This document shows positions 9,801 through 24,250 of a stretch of DNA of 64,000 nt, in pieces; the stretch's first letter is position 1, and every line of letters starts with the position of its first letter. The stretch is from assembly GCA_029339505.1 (NCBI GenBank), contig JAQISU010000094.1, positions 8,512,501 to 8,576,500 on the forward strand, read 5' to 3'. Below the pieces are notes generated by a model. The model searched no databases and had not been told where the DNA came from. It saw only the letters and a list, made by a program, of their open reading frames with translations. This DNA is from Unio delphinus. Taxonomy: Eukaryota > Mollusca > Bivalvia > Unionida > Unionidae. Made by a program: the position numbers and the translations under genes.

Positions 9801-12800
9801 GATGTCCGTGGACTGATACAGAACTGAAAGACTCCTTAACGCTGTTACAAAATATATTTCAAAATATCGACTAATCGCTCATAGAAAACCCAGAATGTTT
9901 TCACATTGTTTAACATAGGCACCTCAAATGGCACCACATACTACTCTCATGGAACAAATGAATATGTGGATTACTTAACTAAACACATGGCACAATTGTG
10001 TAATCAGGTTTTAATACCTAACATGAATTGAAGTGTTTCTGTTGCTTGGTACGATAATATTGTTTCTTAGATTTCTTCCGTATCAGCCTTGTGAAAACCT
10101 ACTTCTGGTATATCAGAGCCATAAAACATTGTTTGAATGTGATTACTAAACATGTTCTAACCAGCGTGTACACTTCTCTAGCAAATCATGTCTCTTTAAT
10201 CATTCCATAGCATAAATAAACTGTATAGCTTGCAAAATTTACGACCTATGCATAGGACTACATGGGATATCATTATTATTTGCATAATTATACCGTCATC
10301 ATTAATATTCTCTCCAGGTAATTCGTATTATGTGATGGTTGTAATACATAATTGAAGGCTATTTTGTATGGCTAGATAACAAAAAGAGCTTTATATTTCA
10401 AAAGCTACAATCATATAATCATCAGGATTGGGAACATTTCATTATGTTAGGTTAATCGTATCTGGGATAGGCACATACTGTACAAGGACATATCAGTGAC
10501 ATTTCAATGAAAAAGTAATTCATTTATTGGACCTTTAAATTTCCCATTTTCTTGAAGTACCATAATCGTACGTAAACCACGTCGTCTCTCTCAATGCTGT
10601 CACGTAATACTTATCCCACAGGTAAGGTCTTGAGTCTCCAACAGTACGGTCTCTGAGCAGCATATTTCCACTTAAGTTAATCTCTACTTTATAAGGTCAC
10701 TTTCGAGTTTATTTCTGATTTACGTAGGTTATTAAACTTTCCAGAATTCTGATACATGTATTTGTTTAGTACTTTAGTATTTTATAAGAAAGATCGCGAT
10801 CAATCAAACGCATGGTAATCAAAGACAGTGGTTCCATCACGACTGTTATTTGTAATATTTTAATTTAACGGTGCAAGGGACAATTTTTATGTATTATTGA
10901 ACACACCAGCATGATACAAAAATTCATAAAAATAAAATAGGAGAGTGAGATCAAAAATGTCCATATTTTAGGATATGTATAATAAAGCAATACGTCATGA
11001 TACCATTCGCTTGATCTGACAAGTCAATATAAATTAATAGAATAAAAAGTTGATGCACCTCACCCCCAAATTTATACATACATCTTTTATGTCCAATTGC
11101 CATTTTTGAAAACATGCGGTGCTCACATGTTCCTGGGTGATGAGTTTAAAACACAATATGTACTTAACAGTTTGATGCAATTTAAAATAGTCGTCATCCA
11201 ATTAGTTTTTCAGATATTCGGGTTGCCTTGAATCAAAGTGTCTATGCTATAAAATAGGTAGCTATGCTTCCTAGCCGACTATTGGTATTTCACTGGCTTC
11301 ATACTATGCAGTGACCACATGATGTATACATACCTCAAATCAATTAAAAAAAAAAAAACACATTCCGGAAAGACCAACTTCACAGTTATGACCACATCTT
11401 TAATTATTACACAAAATCAGCTCTAAATGTCATACCATACCCTTAAGTTAATTTTGCCAGGGGCCAATATAATAAACTGTCCCTTGCCACTTACACATGT
11501 TGAATATGAAAGGTGTCACGAAAAGGGGAGATCATTTGCGTTAGTTTACAAGTGGATCACGAACACGTGCTAAAAAATGATGTTCACATTAGATGAGGGT
11601 CTGACCTTCTCTCAATTGTTAGAATAGATGTGCAACCAAAGCGTCCAATGCAATGCAGCTGGGCCAGGTGTCCCTCTGGGGAGGGGTGTCTAAGTCTGAG
11701 ATGGCAATGTTCATATACAAAGAGTGTATTATTTCTTACGTTAAGCTTGAATCACCGAAGGTAAGTGATGAAAACCACATGGAGTCTGGAGTTGCCGGCG
11801 TTAACGACGTCGAGATATAATTAAGGTCGTTAATAAAATTTCACATAAAATATTAAACTCATCAGAGAATCATCAAACGCATTTGACATCCTAATGGCTC
11901 CAAGGCATTTGGAACTACGCTGTCTAGACAAAATAGGGTCAGATCCAAATAACTGTAGGGGGACTGGTAGCAGAGAAATGCCCTTATTGAATTGATTTAC
12001 TCATCAGTCACAAAATGGGTTGTGCAGCTGATCAGGAAAAAGGGAATGGGAAAGAATGAATGAATGCAATAAATGTAACACTATGTTCAACACTTTCAAC
12101 CTCCGTACTTTTAGCCTAAAGTATGTGACCCTCGTTGATTTGTTCAGAGAAAATTTCTTGATAAGCATATGCCAAGTCAGACTTTACACAAAAGTACAAT
12201 ACTCGAGGGAAACAAAAAAATATACCACTTTTGCAAAAAGATTTAAGGTTGCAAAGAATGAGAATATTAGTCACAGCCAGAGCCAATCACGACCTGGTGA
12301 ATAATCTTGAAAAAATATACCAGTCACCTTTGAACAATATAAGAAATGCGATTGAATCACATTCTTCCATGCAATGTTTTTCTCTGAAGGTAAGACCGCA
12401 GATGTGACGTTTCTGAAGTGTCAAGTATGGACAAGTGATATTATTGATCGCCATTAAGATCTTGTTTCTAAACAAGAGTTTGAAGTTGTTTTGTTTGAAC
12501 GAACAACATTTCCCACTTGACCGAATAATCAACTATCATAACATTAGTGGATTATCATCTCGTTTAGATATTCATTCTACCCGGGTGGGATTTTACTATG
12601 TTTCTGGTTCATTTGGAGACGAAGTGTACCTGTCAAGACAAAATATATCAAAGCCATTCGAGAAATAGAAGAAACAAAAACATACGACAGCATCACACAT
12701 GCGTTATGCGCATGCCCATCATGAATCAGTAGCTAAGTTGCACCTTCCTGTCGTCCATGCTGTTTATTGGTTTCTCACCATCATACAGACATCTGAGGAG

Positions 12801-15800
12801 GTTTGGGAGGCTGGATATCAGTAGAACATGTAGCTATGGACGTGGAAGACAGGAGACATTAAACGAAATGTCATGGCAGCATAGCTGTTGTTGTTCCTGA
12901 CTTGATTAGTCGTTCTTCATTATAGCTGATAACGGGCCTTATCATCTTATCTAATACAACTATTATTGAACATGGTCCAGCGATTTCTCCTGACAACGAC
13001 TCGTGTATTCACATCTTATGAACTAACAGTCCTTTGAATCATGGTAGCAATTAGCTTGAAACAAACAAGAAAAAAAATCACATTAATAATTTATCAGTTT
13101 TGTATGTTTTATGTCGATGGTGCAATTTCCATCCACGATTTCTGAATAATGAAATGGTCTAGATCTTGATCTCAGGCTGTCTTATAATTGGAGGAAACTG
13201 GAAAACTGGAATGAGACAGGGCAAAGGCGCATCATATGAAACCATAGGTGCAAAGCAATTGCGTTATTATTGCCATTTTCGACAACACACACACTATTAA
13301 ATAGAACACGTTATCACGAGAAGACATAAAAAATTGAAACTTGTTAGAATATTTTAAAACATATTTTACCTTAAATATTGTTGAGTGATTATACCATTCT
13401 TTGCTCTGTCATATAATTTCAGAAACAAATTAAGACAGCAATTAAACAAAAAAGATGATTCAGTCCATTATTCCGCTTCTTAGAAATACAATCGAGATAG
13501 CTTGTTGGCTGTCGGGCCAATGTAGTCACTGAAGCACTCTGTCCGCATGTCTGAGGTCCTCTGATCAGTACATTTTAGTGTCATACACATGGACAGTATG
13601 TTAGTGTCATACACATGGATATAATTAGATGTTCATCATTAGGGAAATTCACAACGAACCATTTCATTTGGTTTAAAATATAGGCCTTCCCAAACATCGC
13701 GTTTTTGTTCTTAAATGTGTGCTTCGTTCATATATTCAAGGTGTATTTTCATCCACGGAAGAACATATAGCAGTCATTTAGATAAGTTGTTTCTCTCACG
13801 GATCCTGGATTCCATCTTCCCCACCCCTCCATTTCGCCCCAAAAGGTTCTGTGAAGAAATATTGATACACAGAAGTCGAGAGTGGACTTCTGTTAGTATG
13901 TCAAGAAAATATAATTTTACAGTAAGGACCGATTACACACAAAAAGCAAAATTTATTTTGAAAGGTTTCTGATAGATCAGTAAGCTTCTGTGAAAATATC
14001 TTTTCAGACATTTTATTTTTCTGATAATATTTTATTAAGCTTTAATCCGTTAGAGACGAAAGGGAAATAAACAGAGCTTATATAATTTAGACACTCGGAT
14101 GATTTGTATGAATGACCTGTGAAAATCAAGTTGATCAAATTTTCTAATTACTATCCTGTTTGTAACACGTGCGCTGTGTTTAATCGGGAGAAAAACGCCA
14201 AACTGTTTCGTCATATTTTGACGTAAACAAGGCTTTATAATAGCCATCTGCATAGACGCGGAATTAACTTGTAGACGTGCATATTTAGAAATATAATCCA
14301 TGCTAATTTCATATATTAAGGATAGGTATAGGTGTGTACACACATTGTAGACTGGCTCAGATCGAGTAGATTATACGACTAGTGCTGAACATTTGTCAAT
14401 AACAAGGTTCAGTCACACCTTTTATAAAATACATTGCTTATTGTCAGAGTATGCAATAACAACCCAGCAAGTTAACTAGGTTGTCATTTCCAGCAAACCT
14501 TTAACCCAACTCCTACACAGCCCTTATGAGAATATCGTACAATGTTTGTTTTCACCATTTCTTCGTGTTAACTTTAAGAATTCCTATATGTTGATATCAC
14601 CATAGTCAAATCAACAAACGTGTACCGCCTTTTCCAAAAACAAAAACACGTTCTCCGTGCGTATGTCATTTACGTTGTGGCAATCCAAGATAGCACTGTG
14701 TTGTCATAAGGTTTGAGCGCTATCGCAGTGTCTGGTTCATGTATAGCGCTACGATCAGAAGAACAAGCGCTGCAAGTACACGCTAATGTTCCCTTGATAC
14801 AATCTCGTTTCTACTTCAAGGAAATATTGCAAGGACGGAAACAACATCTTGTACTAAACTGATTTCTTGTAAACTGTAAATCGTACCATATTTGTTTCTT
14901 TTCGTTTTCTGACCGAGTCTGTCTAATACTCATCCAGTCACATGCTTTTTCAGATGTGAAACTTATCGTCTGATCATTACCGACGGTCAATATCTTCCGC
15001 TGTGTTTCTATTTACCGAAATACTGGGCAGATATTCGTCTTGACAGTACGATGGTCATGCACTGCCTGATCTGTATGTTTATTTATCATAAAATATTCAT
15101 TTGTTTTCTTAACATCGGTGCACACGTGTCTAATGACCATCCTGTACCACACAACGATAGAAAGAAATAGTGACACAGTTAATTTTCTATGGGCATTTGT
15201 GTTTTTCAGTGACAAAGGGGTACGATAACATTTGGGTTCTTTAATTAAATGCGACACACAGGGTTATTTACATCTTGCTGATAAATGTTAACAATAGTCA
15301 ACCAAACTTGGCCCACATCAGACAGAACAAAATACAAGACGAAATAATGTAGTGGATCAATGATGATTACACTGTGAAATCTTTTGATGACATTGCCTTC
15401 CATGGGTATACCATTCACAATCAATACAAAAGATATGGATTTTATTTTAGTTACGATATTGTATGCATTGAAGGCGAGATTTCACATCAAGATATACTGA
15501 CAAATGTCCAAGAGAAACTTAGGATTGTGAAACTCCACTTACACTCCAGTGCATAAAGCAAAGAAACGGGGAATCATTTCAAGTGATATGTTTAAATCCG
15601 ACGACAAAGATTGTTTCGAGCTTATTGTTTTCAGCTTCATTAGAACATACATTGTTACGGGTATGTAATTCTGAATGTATCTGATGCAAGTAGTACAATT
15701 TCAAGACAATTTGTACTGTCCGTTTCCCCAAATTAAAATATTAACAGAATAATGCATTTATTAAAATCCACAACGCACAGTCATATATTTAAAAGATTTG

Positions 15801-15881
15801 CTTTTACATTTTCAAATTTATATTTACAAACAAAACGTATTACTGTTTTTAAAAAAATCTTTTTCAGGTTGCTCAAATATT

Positions 15882-15894
15882 CAGCTAAGATACA
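15882..15894. repeat. left target-site duplication of SINE copy 2
   Basis: CAGCTAAGATACA is repeated exactly at 16156-16168, bracketing the SINE. Confidence 0.92.
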
Positions 15895-16155
15895 GGGGCC
15901 CCGAGTAGCCGAGTGGGCTAAAGCGCTCTCCGTTACGGATCACTGCCATCTCACCTCTGTCTGCGTGGGTTCGAGTCTAAGATTCGGCTAATGTAGTTAT
16001 GTGAAAAAGCTTGCCAGTAGTTTCTCGCGGGTCGGTGGTCCTTTCCGGAGGTTTTCCCGGTTCTTCCTCCACCTATAATACTGGCCGCCATGTATAGCCT
16101 ATCGTGTGCTGACAAATGGCGTTAAACCCTACAACAACAACAGCAACAACAACAA
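15895..16155 (+). mobile_element. full-length tRNA-derived SINE, family A copy 2
   Basis: The 5' head is tRNA-like, with box A TAGCCGAGTGGGCTAAAGCG near 15906 and box B GGGTTCGAGTC near 15968. The spacing suits an internal RNA polymerase III promoter, and the head most resembles Leu/Ser-type tRNAs. A conserved body follows (GCTTGCCAGTAG, GTCGGTGGTCC, ACTGGCCGCCATGTATAGCC, GGCGTTAAACCC), and the 3' end is (CAA)n. A perfect 13-bp direct repeat flanks it. It moved by borrowing LINE machinery, and this is the best-preserved copy in the window. A reading frame beginning upstream and running through the head is not a gene. Confidence 0.93.
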
Positions 16156-16168
16156 CAGCTAAGATACA
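16156..16168. repeat. right target-site duplication of SINE copy 2
   Basis: Exact second copy of CAGCTAAGATACA. Confidence 0.92.
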
Positions 16169-19100
16169 TGCATGACGTTATACTGTGTTTTACTTCATGG
16201 TCATGCCGTTATAATTGCCACCACCATCTCCAAAATGATGAAAACCAATTCGTGAATTAGTAAACAGTGTTTAATGTTTTAGAAGTTGGTTTAAAAGAAA
16301 GAAAGGTTGGGCATAATATAAGCCCTGTTGAAAAGTTGAATGGAACTAGGTACATATACTGCATATAAATGGAACTAGGTACATATACTGCATATAAATG
16401 AGGTGCACACTATGTACAGTTAAGAGTAGTGATACATACCACGTGATACATACCACTATACTTTTCCACTGTACAGAAAGAAGCTCGTCACTTTGATGTT
16501 TGTAATTCTAGATATTTGATCATACTTTCTTATTTCCTGGTAAAGACCACTTAGTACATGCTGTTTGATTATCGACTCTCGTCATCTACTTTTCCTAGCT
16601 TGTTCCTGATCAATGATGACCTTTACATAGTTGGGTTCGCTTCCTTCCAGAGTTTGGCGTGATCGGCTCAAAAACCTTGTTTTCCAGAATATATTGTCCT
16701 TGTACTGGAATCGTGTTTCTGCTGATTGAAATGCACGGTACTGTCAAGACTTTTCTTGCCTGGACATGCGTGTCAGTTGTATCTGTAAGGTCATCCACGA
16801 ATCCCCTGCTGGCTGGTACGTGTATCCTAAAGATTATTTTCGACACAAATATTAATTTACAGTTAATAGATGTACGTTTTCCATAAGATATAAATATTTA
16901 TTAAAAAAAATATCGTTATGCGCAACCTTAGTACTATTTCAGTGCGTTTGTAAAGTTTTTAAAATATATGACATCGGTTTTTAGGACATGGCATATTTTA
17001 CCACAACGAACACGAATTAATTAATAACTAAATTATCAAAAATATTTTGGAATTGAGTAGTTTGGGTTTCATTTTGTCTCTAAAACAGCGATACTTGCTT
17101 TATTACGATAGTGAAAAAAGTCTGTAAGCTTAGGTGTCGGTGTCAGGAATTATGTATTACTTATAAAACAAACATCTCATTCATGATTTCATGTTAAACG
17201 TCTTTTCTAATCCAGCTCCGACCGGCATTTTCTATGTTATAATTACTTGAGGATGGACTTAGAAATAAAATTAGCATGACCCTACATAAAGTCAATGTAA
17301 ATAATTATGTACATAAATATGAACTATGTCTATGTGTGGGCCTTGAGCCAAAACATGTCGATAAAATCGAATGATAAGCAGATTAAATGCGGTGGCAAAA
17401 CGTGATGAATATATTACCGAGTTTAGCAGTGAATTTAAAGATTTCATTTCCGTCGCTTGACAATTTCATGGACTACTCGTTAGCTCCAGAGAAATTAATT
17501 TATGATGAAAATTAATTTTCAGGTTTACATACGAAGCTGATGGGTGCATACGGGAGTTCAAACTATAAGAACCAATATGTTTACGCATATTGAAACGCAA
17601 CGAAACCATAAGGAACCTGAGGCGAATACATAAAAAAATTGTGATACATTTAAACAGATGGAAAATCTTAGAGAAAAAGAACAGCCCCAAAATGTGTACA
17701 GATGAAAATGAAAATGTTCAAATTCAGAACGATTTATTGCTAGCCCTGTAAAGTTATCGTCAGTCTGAAAACAAAAAATAAAATTAACCACACCAATTTA
17801 CGGTAGACTTACAATGTTGGAATTATATAAATAGTCAAAATATTGTCGAGGTTTTAGACCAGTGTATGCACGGATATCCACAACATAAATGAAAGGGGGT
17901 GAAAATTTGTCACAAGATTCTCTTCAAAACGCTTTGTAAATTTTAGCTTTAGTTTCAGACTGGTTATTATACTAACTCTCCAGGCCGTGACTGACTGATC
18001 CCCCACACCCTCGCAAAAAAATCCTGCGGGCGCCTGTGAACGTGCGTGTTAAAAAGTTGTTAAGTATCGTTTATTTATCAATTTGAGGCTTTCTTATTTT
18101 AGTTTACTTTTATCCTAGTATATATTAAAAGTTGTATTAAATACTAGTATTTAAAGTTATTTTGTAAACGTCTAACAAGTAATAAGACATGTGACAACGG
18201 TACAAATACGGGACGTGTCACAAAGGTGAAGTATCAGGCGTGTCACAAAGGTACACATAAGAACTGACAGTGGTAAACTTGAATTTAAGAAAAATCACAC
18301 GTTTTTCATAAATACGGAGCTTGATTCCAATGTTATAGCTTCCCGGGCATGACTAAGCATTCGAAAAATAATAGATGTCGTGTTCCAACTGAGGAGAAAT
18401 TCTGATTGTTTAGAAATCCGGGTGAGAAACTGGGTCAAAATAAAGGTGACGTAAATAAATAGACGTAAAAAAAAATAATCACAAAAAATCGATACAATAA
18501 TAAAACTAAAGATTAATGATAATAATAAGAGATAAAAACAAATAACTAGCACGGCGATTTTCGCTTTGCATATGGCTAATGACAGGCCTGAAAGACATTA
18601 AACATGTCTAGGTATGTAAAGAATATAGTTTTATGATTTATCAAATGAGATAACAAAAGAGTGCATCCATATAGCATTTATGCAATAATTATTACAATCC
18701 TTTGTATTCTGGATTCGATTATGGCCTAGGGCATTCCTTCTTGGATCTGGGGCAGGCTGCACAACCTTAAGAAGGAAGAAAAATAATGAAAAAAAAAAAA
18801 AAAAGTTGCATTAATGACAGAACCACGCAATACAGGCTTTATCTTAGATCCTCGTATGTTAACGTGCACGTGACAATAATCAAGCTCTTACGATGCTATT
18901 GCCACAACCGAAATCGATATCGTATATTTAGTTCTGATGCCCTTACATGAACAGCTAATGCACACTACAGGCCATATGTTTCAGGCAAATATGCCATTGG
19001 GTACATTGGACATTGTTTTTCATTGGATGTCTTCAATTTGAATAATAGTACGTGTTTAAATCTCATGTCATTAAGTATTTGTAAAGGTTATTGGTAATGC

Positions 19101-19327
19101 ACAATTTGATTCAATGGGATGCGGAATGGTGATTTGATTATGAATGAAATGGCTAAAAATTATGGTAATAGCGATGTCCCATTTCTTTCAGTTAACTATC
19201 ACGCACTATTTAGCAGTCAGTGTGCACAAGAATAACTTCAATAAAATCAATTCCATACCTTTTCGTCCACTGAGTTTGATGCAATTTACAGCAACAGTTA
19301 ATGTATTTGGAAAAATGAAATGCCCTT
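16169..19327. other. non-coding DNA, no gene supported
   Basis: The only structure is a 29-bp tandem duplication at 16340-16398 (ATGGAACTAGGTACATATAC..) and short GTGTCACAAAGGT repeats near 18205-18255. No domain was recognised in any frame. Confidence 0.5.
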
Positions 19328-19337
19328 TGACACTAAG

Positions 19338-19610
19338 TTGTTGTTGTTGTTCTTGTTGTAGGGTTTAACGCAATTTTTCAGCACACGATAGGCTATACAT
19401 TGCGGCCAGTATTATTTGTGGAGGCAGAACCCGGACCCCCCCCCCCCCCCCCCCCAGAAAGAAACACCGACCCAAGATAAGCTACTGGCAAGCTTTCTCA
19501 CATACCCACATTGGCCGAATCTGAAATTCGAACCTATGCAAACAGAGGTGAAATGGCGGTGATTCATAACAGAGAGCGTTTCAGACCACTCAGCCATTCG
19601 GAGCCCCCAA
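19338..19610 (-). mobile_element. tRNA-derived SINE, family A copy 3, with poly-C expansion
   Basis: Reverse-strand copy: a TTG-rich tail at 19338, the body (GGGTTTAACGCAATTTTTCAG, GGCCAGTATTATTTGTGGAG, GCTACTGGCAAGC) and the head ending GCCATTCGGAGCCCCC at about 19608. Near-identical 10-bp repeats TGACAC(T/A)AAG lie at 19328-19337 and 19611-19620 and act as the target-site duplication. A run of 20 C (19436-19455) sits in the body where other copies have a short C/G-rich motif. A conceptual peptide across the head is not a gene. Confidence 0.9.
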
Positions 19611-19620
19611 TGACACAAAG

Positions 19621-21377
<1,757 letters not shown>

Positions 21378-21716
21378 CAATACTGTATGAGACATAAGTT
21401 AAGACGATACTGTATGAGACATAAGTTAAGACAATACTGTATGAGACATAAGTTAAGACAATACTGTATGAGACATAAGTTAAGACGATACTGCATGAGA
21501 CATAAGTTAAGACGATAATGTATGAGACATAAGTTAAGACGATACTGTATGAGACATAAGTTAAGACGATAATGTATGAGACGTAAGTTAAGACGATACT
21601 GTATGAGACATAAGTTAAGACAATACTGTATGAGACATAAGTTAAGACAATACTGTATGAGACATAAGTTAAGACGATACTGTATGAGACATAAGTTAAG
21701 ACGATAATGCATGAGA
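21378..21716. repeat. 27-bp minisatellite, about 12.5 copies
   Basis: The unit contains ACTGTATGAGACATAAGTTA and repeats every 27 bp with few changes. Because 27 is divisible by three, it creates a spurious minus-strand frame with a 9-residue repeat. Unit variants (CGATAC, CAATAC, CGATAA) recur with a period of seven units, indicating higher-order amplification. Confidence 0.96.
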
Positions 21717-23584
21717 CTAATATATTTTAATGATTTCATGTGTCAGTCAAAATTGAAATTAAGAGACTTTTTGTTTGTTGGTATTTAGATCTTTACTGGT
21801 ATCGAACTCAACAACAACTAATGATTTATTACTGCAATAAAACAAGATCAACTATAATGTAAACAGTAGGTGATCAGTTCAAATGAATGAGTTGAGTTGT
21901 GTATGCCCTGGTTATAAGACAACAATGTTATAGCTGCAGTCTTTTTTGTCGTGTCAGTTCTGTCAGCCTGTTTGTCCAGTCAGTGTGTCCATTTTTAGTT
22001 GTTTTCATTGGACCATGAAATCCAGCTATAATGAGTGAAAAAGAGTGATCTCATTTATAACTGGTAATCATTAGGTTGAGTAGATGACAGACACATTTAA
22101 GACCAAGGATGATGCACCCTCCCTCCAGGTGAGATGGAGAGGATAGTTAAGATAGTGGTCGCCAATGTAAAAAAAGGTGTACTTTCGTCTGGTTTTTATG
22201 CTTATTTGTTTATTGCACTTTTCGGTTTACTCATTTGTACTATCTGCAAAGCCGTGTAAACTGCTTAAACAATAGGTGGTTCTTAAAATGTGCTGCTCAA
22301 TGGATGTAAAAAAGGAAGAATTATCAACCTATTTTGATCGACTATATTTATCCGCAATTGTATTTACTTGTATACTATTGTTAAAGTTTTCCATAAAAGT
22401 TATTATAATTACATTGATACATATAGATATTTTAATGTCAAACTTGTAATTAGTCTGACTAGATAACTGTCGATGCATTGTTTAAATCATACCCCATTCA
22501 AGTCTCCAATAACAACGACCAGAACTTGACAAGGAAATGAAGAAAACAAACCTCGCTAATTGTAACCAGATCTCTTTTTGACCCAGCTGACAAGGTCTTA
22601 ACATAAAAACCAAGTAATGTATTGATTAAGAATGAAAGGAAAGCAATTCCATCGGCGTTCGTTGTCACTTTTGAGTCTAGATTTGACATGTAGTTCACAA
22701 CAGCAGCATTTGGTATGGTATATTCGGGTCTTTGTTGTTTTGAATTGGACTCAACGGATATGAGAGTATATAGAAGATTTATGTCCGTTAGAAAATATAT
22801 ACACTATGTAGCACTGGCTTAAAATCTAGTCTACAAAGTTTCGGTTGCTAAAGGTATTTAAAAACAACCAGTAAGGCCTTCTCCAGTTGACGTTTCGTTT
22901 AACATAAGGGTCTAAAGTTATTGAAAACGTTTAAGAAATTTGGTCGCACGTTTGATGTGTGACTGATTTTGCTGCTTTAAATGTCTGGAGTTTAACTACT
23001 GATTCATTGCTACTTTTAGAATAATTATAAACTAATTTACTTTCGCTTATTTTAAAAACAAATCACGGCTCTGCTTTCGATGGTAATGACATATACATTT
23101 ACGTTGCTGCAAATGTGATATTTAGTCAGTAATGGTCCTTTGTTGCAGGGGACATAAATGCAGATACTGTAAAATTATTATGTGACGTAATTAATATACA
23201 TTTTCTTTAAATATTTAATACTTGCTATACTTATCATTTCATTAGGGCAAATAAACTAAGTGAATCATGTCAAGACATGGTACTGCACATTGTTAGAAGC
23301 GCCCAATAGATTTATAGTTTATTGCCAAATAAATTAGAACAAAATTATTGAGCGCAAATGAAGATCAAGATGATGTTGATGAAGAGACAAATCATGATGA
23401 CAAAGATAATGATGAAGTCATAACCGAAATCATACACCGATTTTGATAATTATTTAAACAGACTTAGCAAAATACATTAAACGCACTTTGCTATGATATG
23501 AGACAATGGAAGCAGCGCTGAATAAAATACGTTTTACAAATTTTCGTAACGTTGTTTCTTTTTATCTTTGTGTAAATGCCTCCC
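21717..23584. other. non-coding DNA, no gene supported
   Basis: No recognisable coding region, RNA gene or long repeat. Confidence 0.5.
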
Positions 23585-24250
23585 TAGATTGCCTCGGATC
23601 CATCAGCTGCGTGGAGATGGAGAATCAGCTGCACGGGCATATCACCCTGCCCAGGCTTGCGCCCCGGAAATGACACTCCATTTTCGCTTCAAAGCGTCGA
23701 CACAACACAGGCAGCAATAATGTACCGGTCATATGTCATCACTCGATATGCGTAGAGTCAGAAGCCAGTGGCTGCTTCCGACGGTGGGAGAGACCAACAG
23801 GTCTCACTGAACAGCTACCGCCTGCCTCAAGCTGGGTAGCCTCCAGACAATAAGGTGCCGTCCAACCACAATTCGTCTGCATTACTGGGTGCTTAAGGTA
23901 CGCGAGTACCTGACAAAGCGGACTGCAACTATAGCACCAAGAAACAACAAAGAAAACAACCAACAAGGAAACCACCAATCCTCAAGGTAGCTACCTGGAA
24001 TACCCGGACCATGGTGACTGGACTCTCAGATGATCTCCATGAAATCAGCGATGTTCGAAAGACTTCAGTCATCAATGACGAACATGGAAAACTACAGGTC
24101 CACATCGCCGCACTACAGGAGACACGCCTACCAGATTCCGGATCCTTCAGAGAAGAAAACTACACGTCCTTTAGCAAGGCAAGAGCGCTGACAAAACCAG
24201 AGAGTTTGTTGTTGGATTCCCCGTCAGGAACTCTCTGCGGTTCGACATAG
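23585..24250 (+). mobile_element. 5' end of an RTE-like LINE (leader plus endonuclease N-terminus)
   Basis: A locally GC-richer block (23585-23990), unlike its AT-rich surroundings, resembles the leader of RTE-type elements. It is followed from about 23978 by coding sequence LKVATWNTRTMVTGLSDDL, then DVRKTSVI and HIAALQETRLPDSGSF. The ATWNTRTM and LQETRL blocks correspond to the catalytic Asn and Glu motifs of the apurinic/apyrimidinic endonuclease domain. The frame ends at a stop near 24250, at the point equivalent to VGF.VRNSL, and nothing downstream continues the element. It is therefore truncated at the 3' side, opposite to normal LINE 5' truncation. It resembles proteins often annotated craniofacial development protein 2-like. 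Confidence 0.8.

Larger units (their letters stand above)
7775..15881. other. non-coding DNA, no gene supported
   Basis: An 8 kb AT-rich stretch where all frames are short and show no recognisable domain. The only structures noted are an 18-bp triplication (8732-8783), a G-rich quadruplex motif (8911-8929) and a weak tRNA-like segment (9735-9800). A few short purine runs, such as A12 near 11345, are also present. Exons of a gene spread over long introns cannot be excluded. Confidence 0.5.

Noticed and set aside
15752..15991. 79-codon frame ending in RVAEWAKALSVTDH-like peptide
   Set aside because: The conserved-looking part is the tRNA-like head of a SINE, not protein.
19412..19618. 68-codon minus-strand frame
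   Set aside because: Also SINE head plus poly-C translation.
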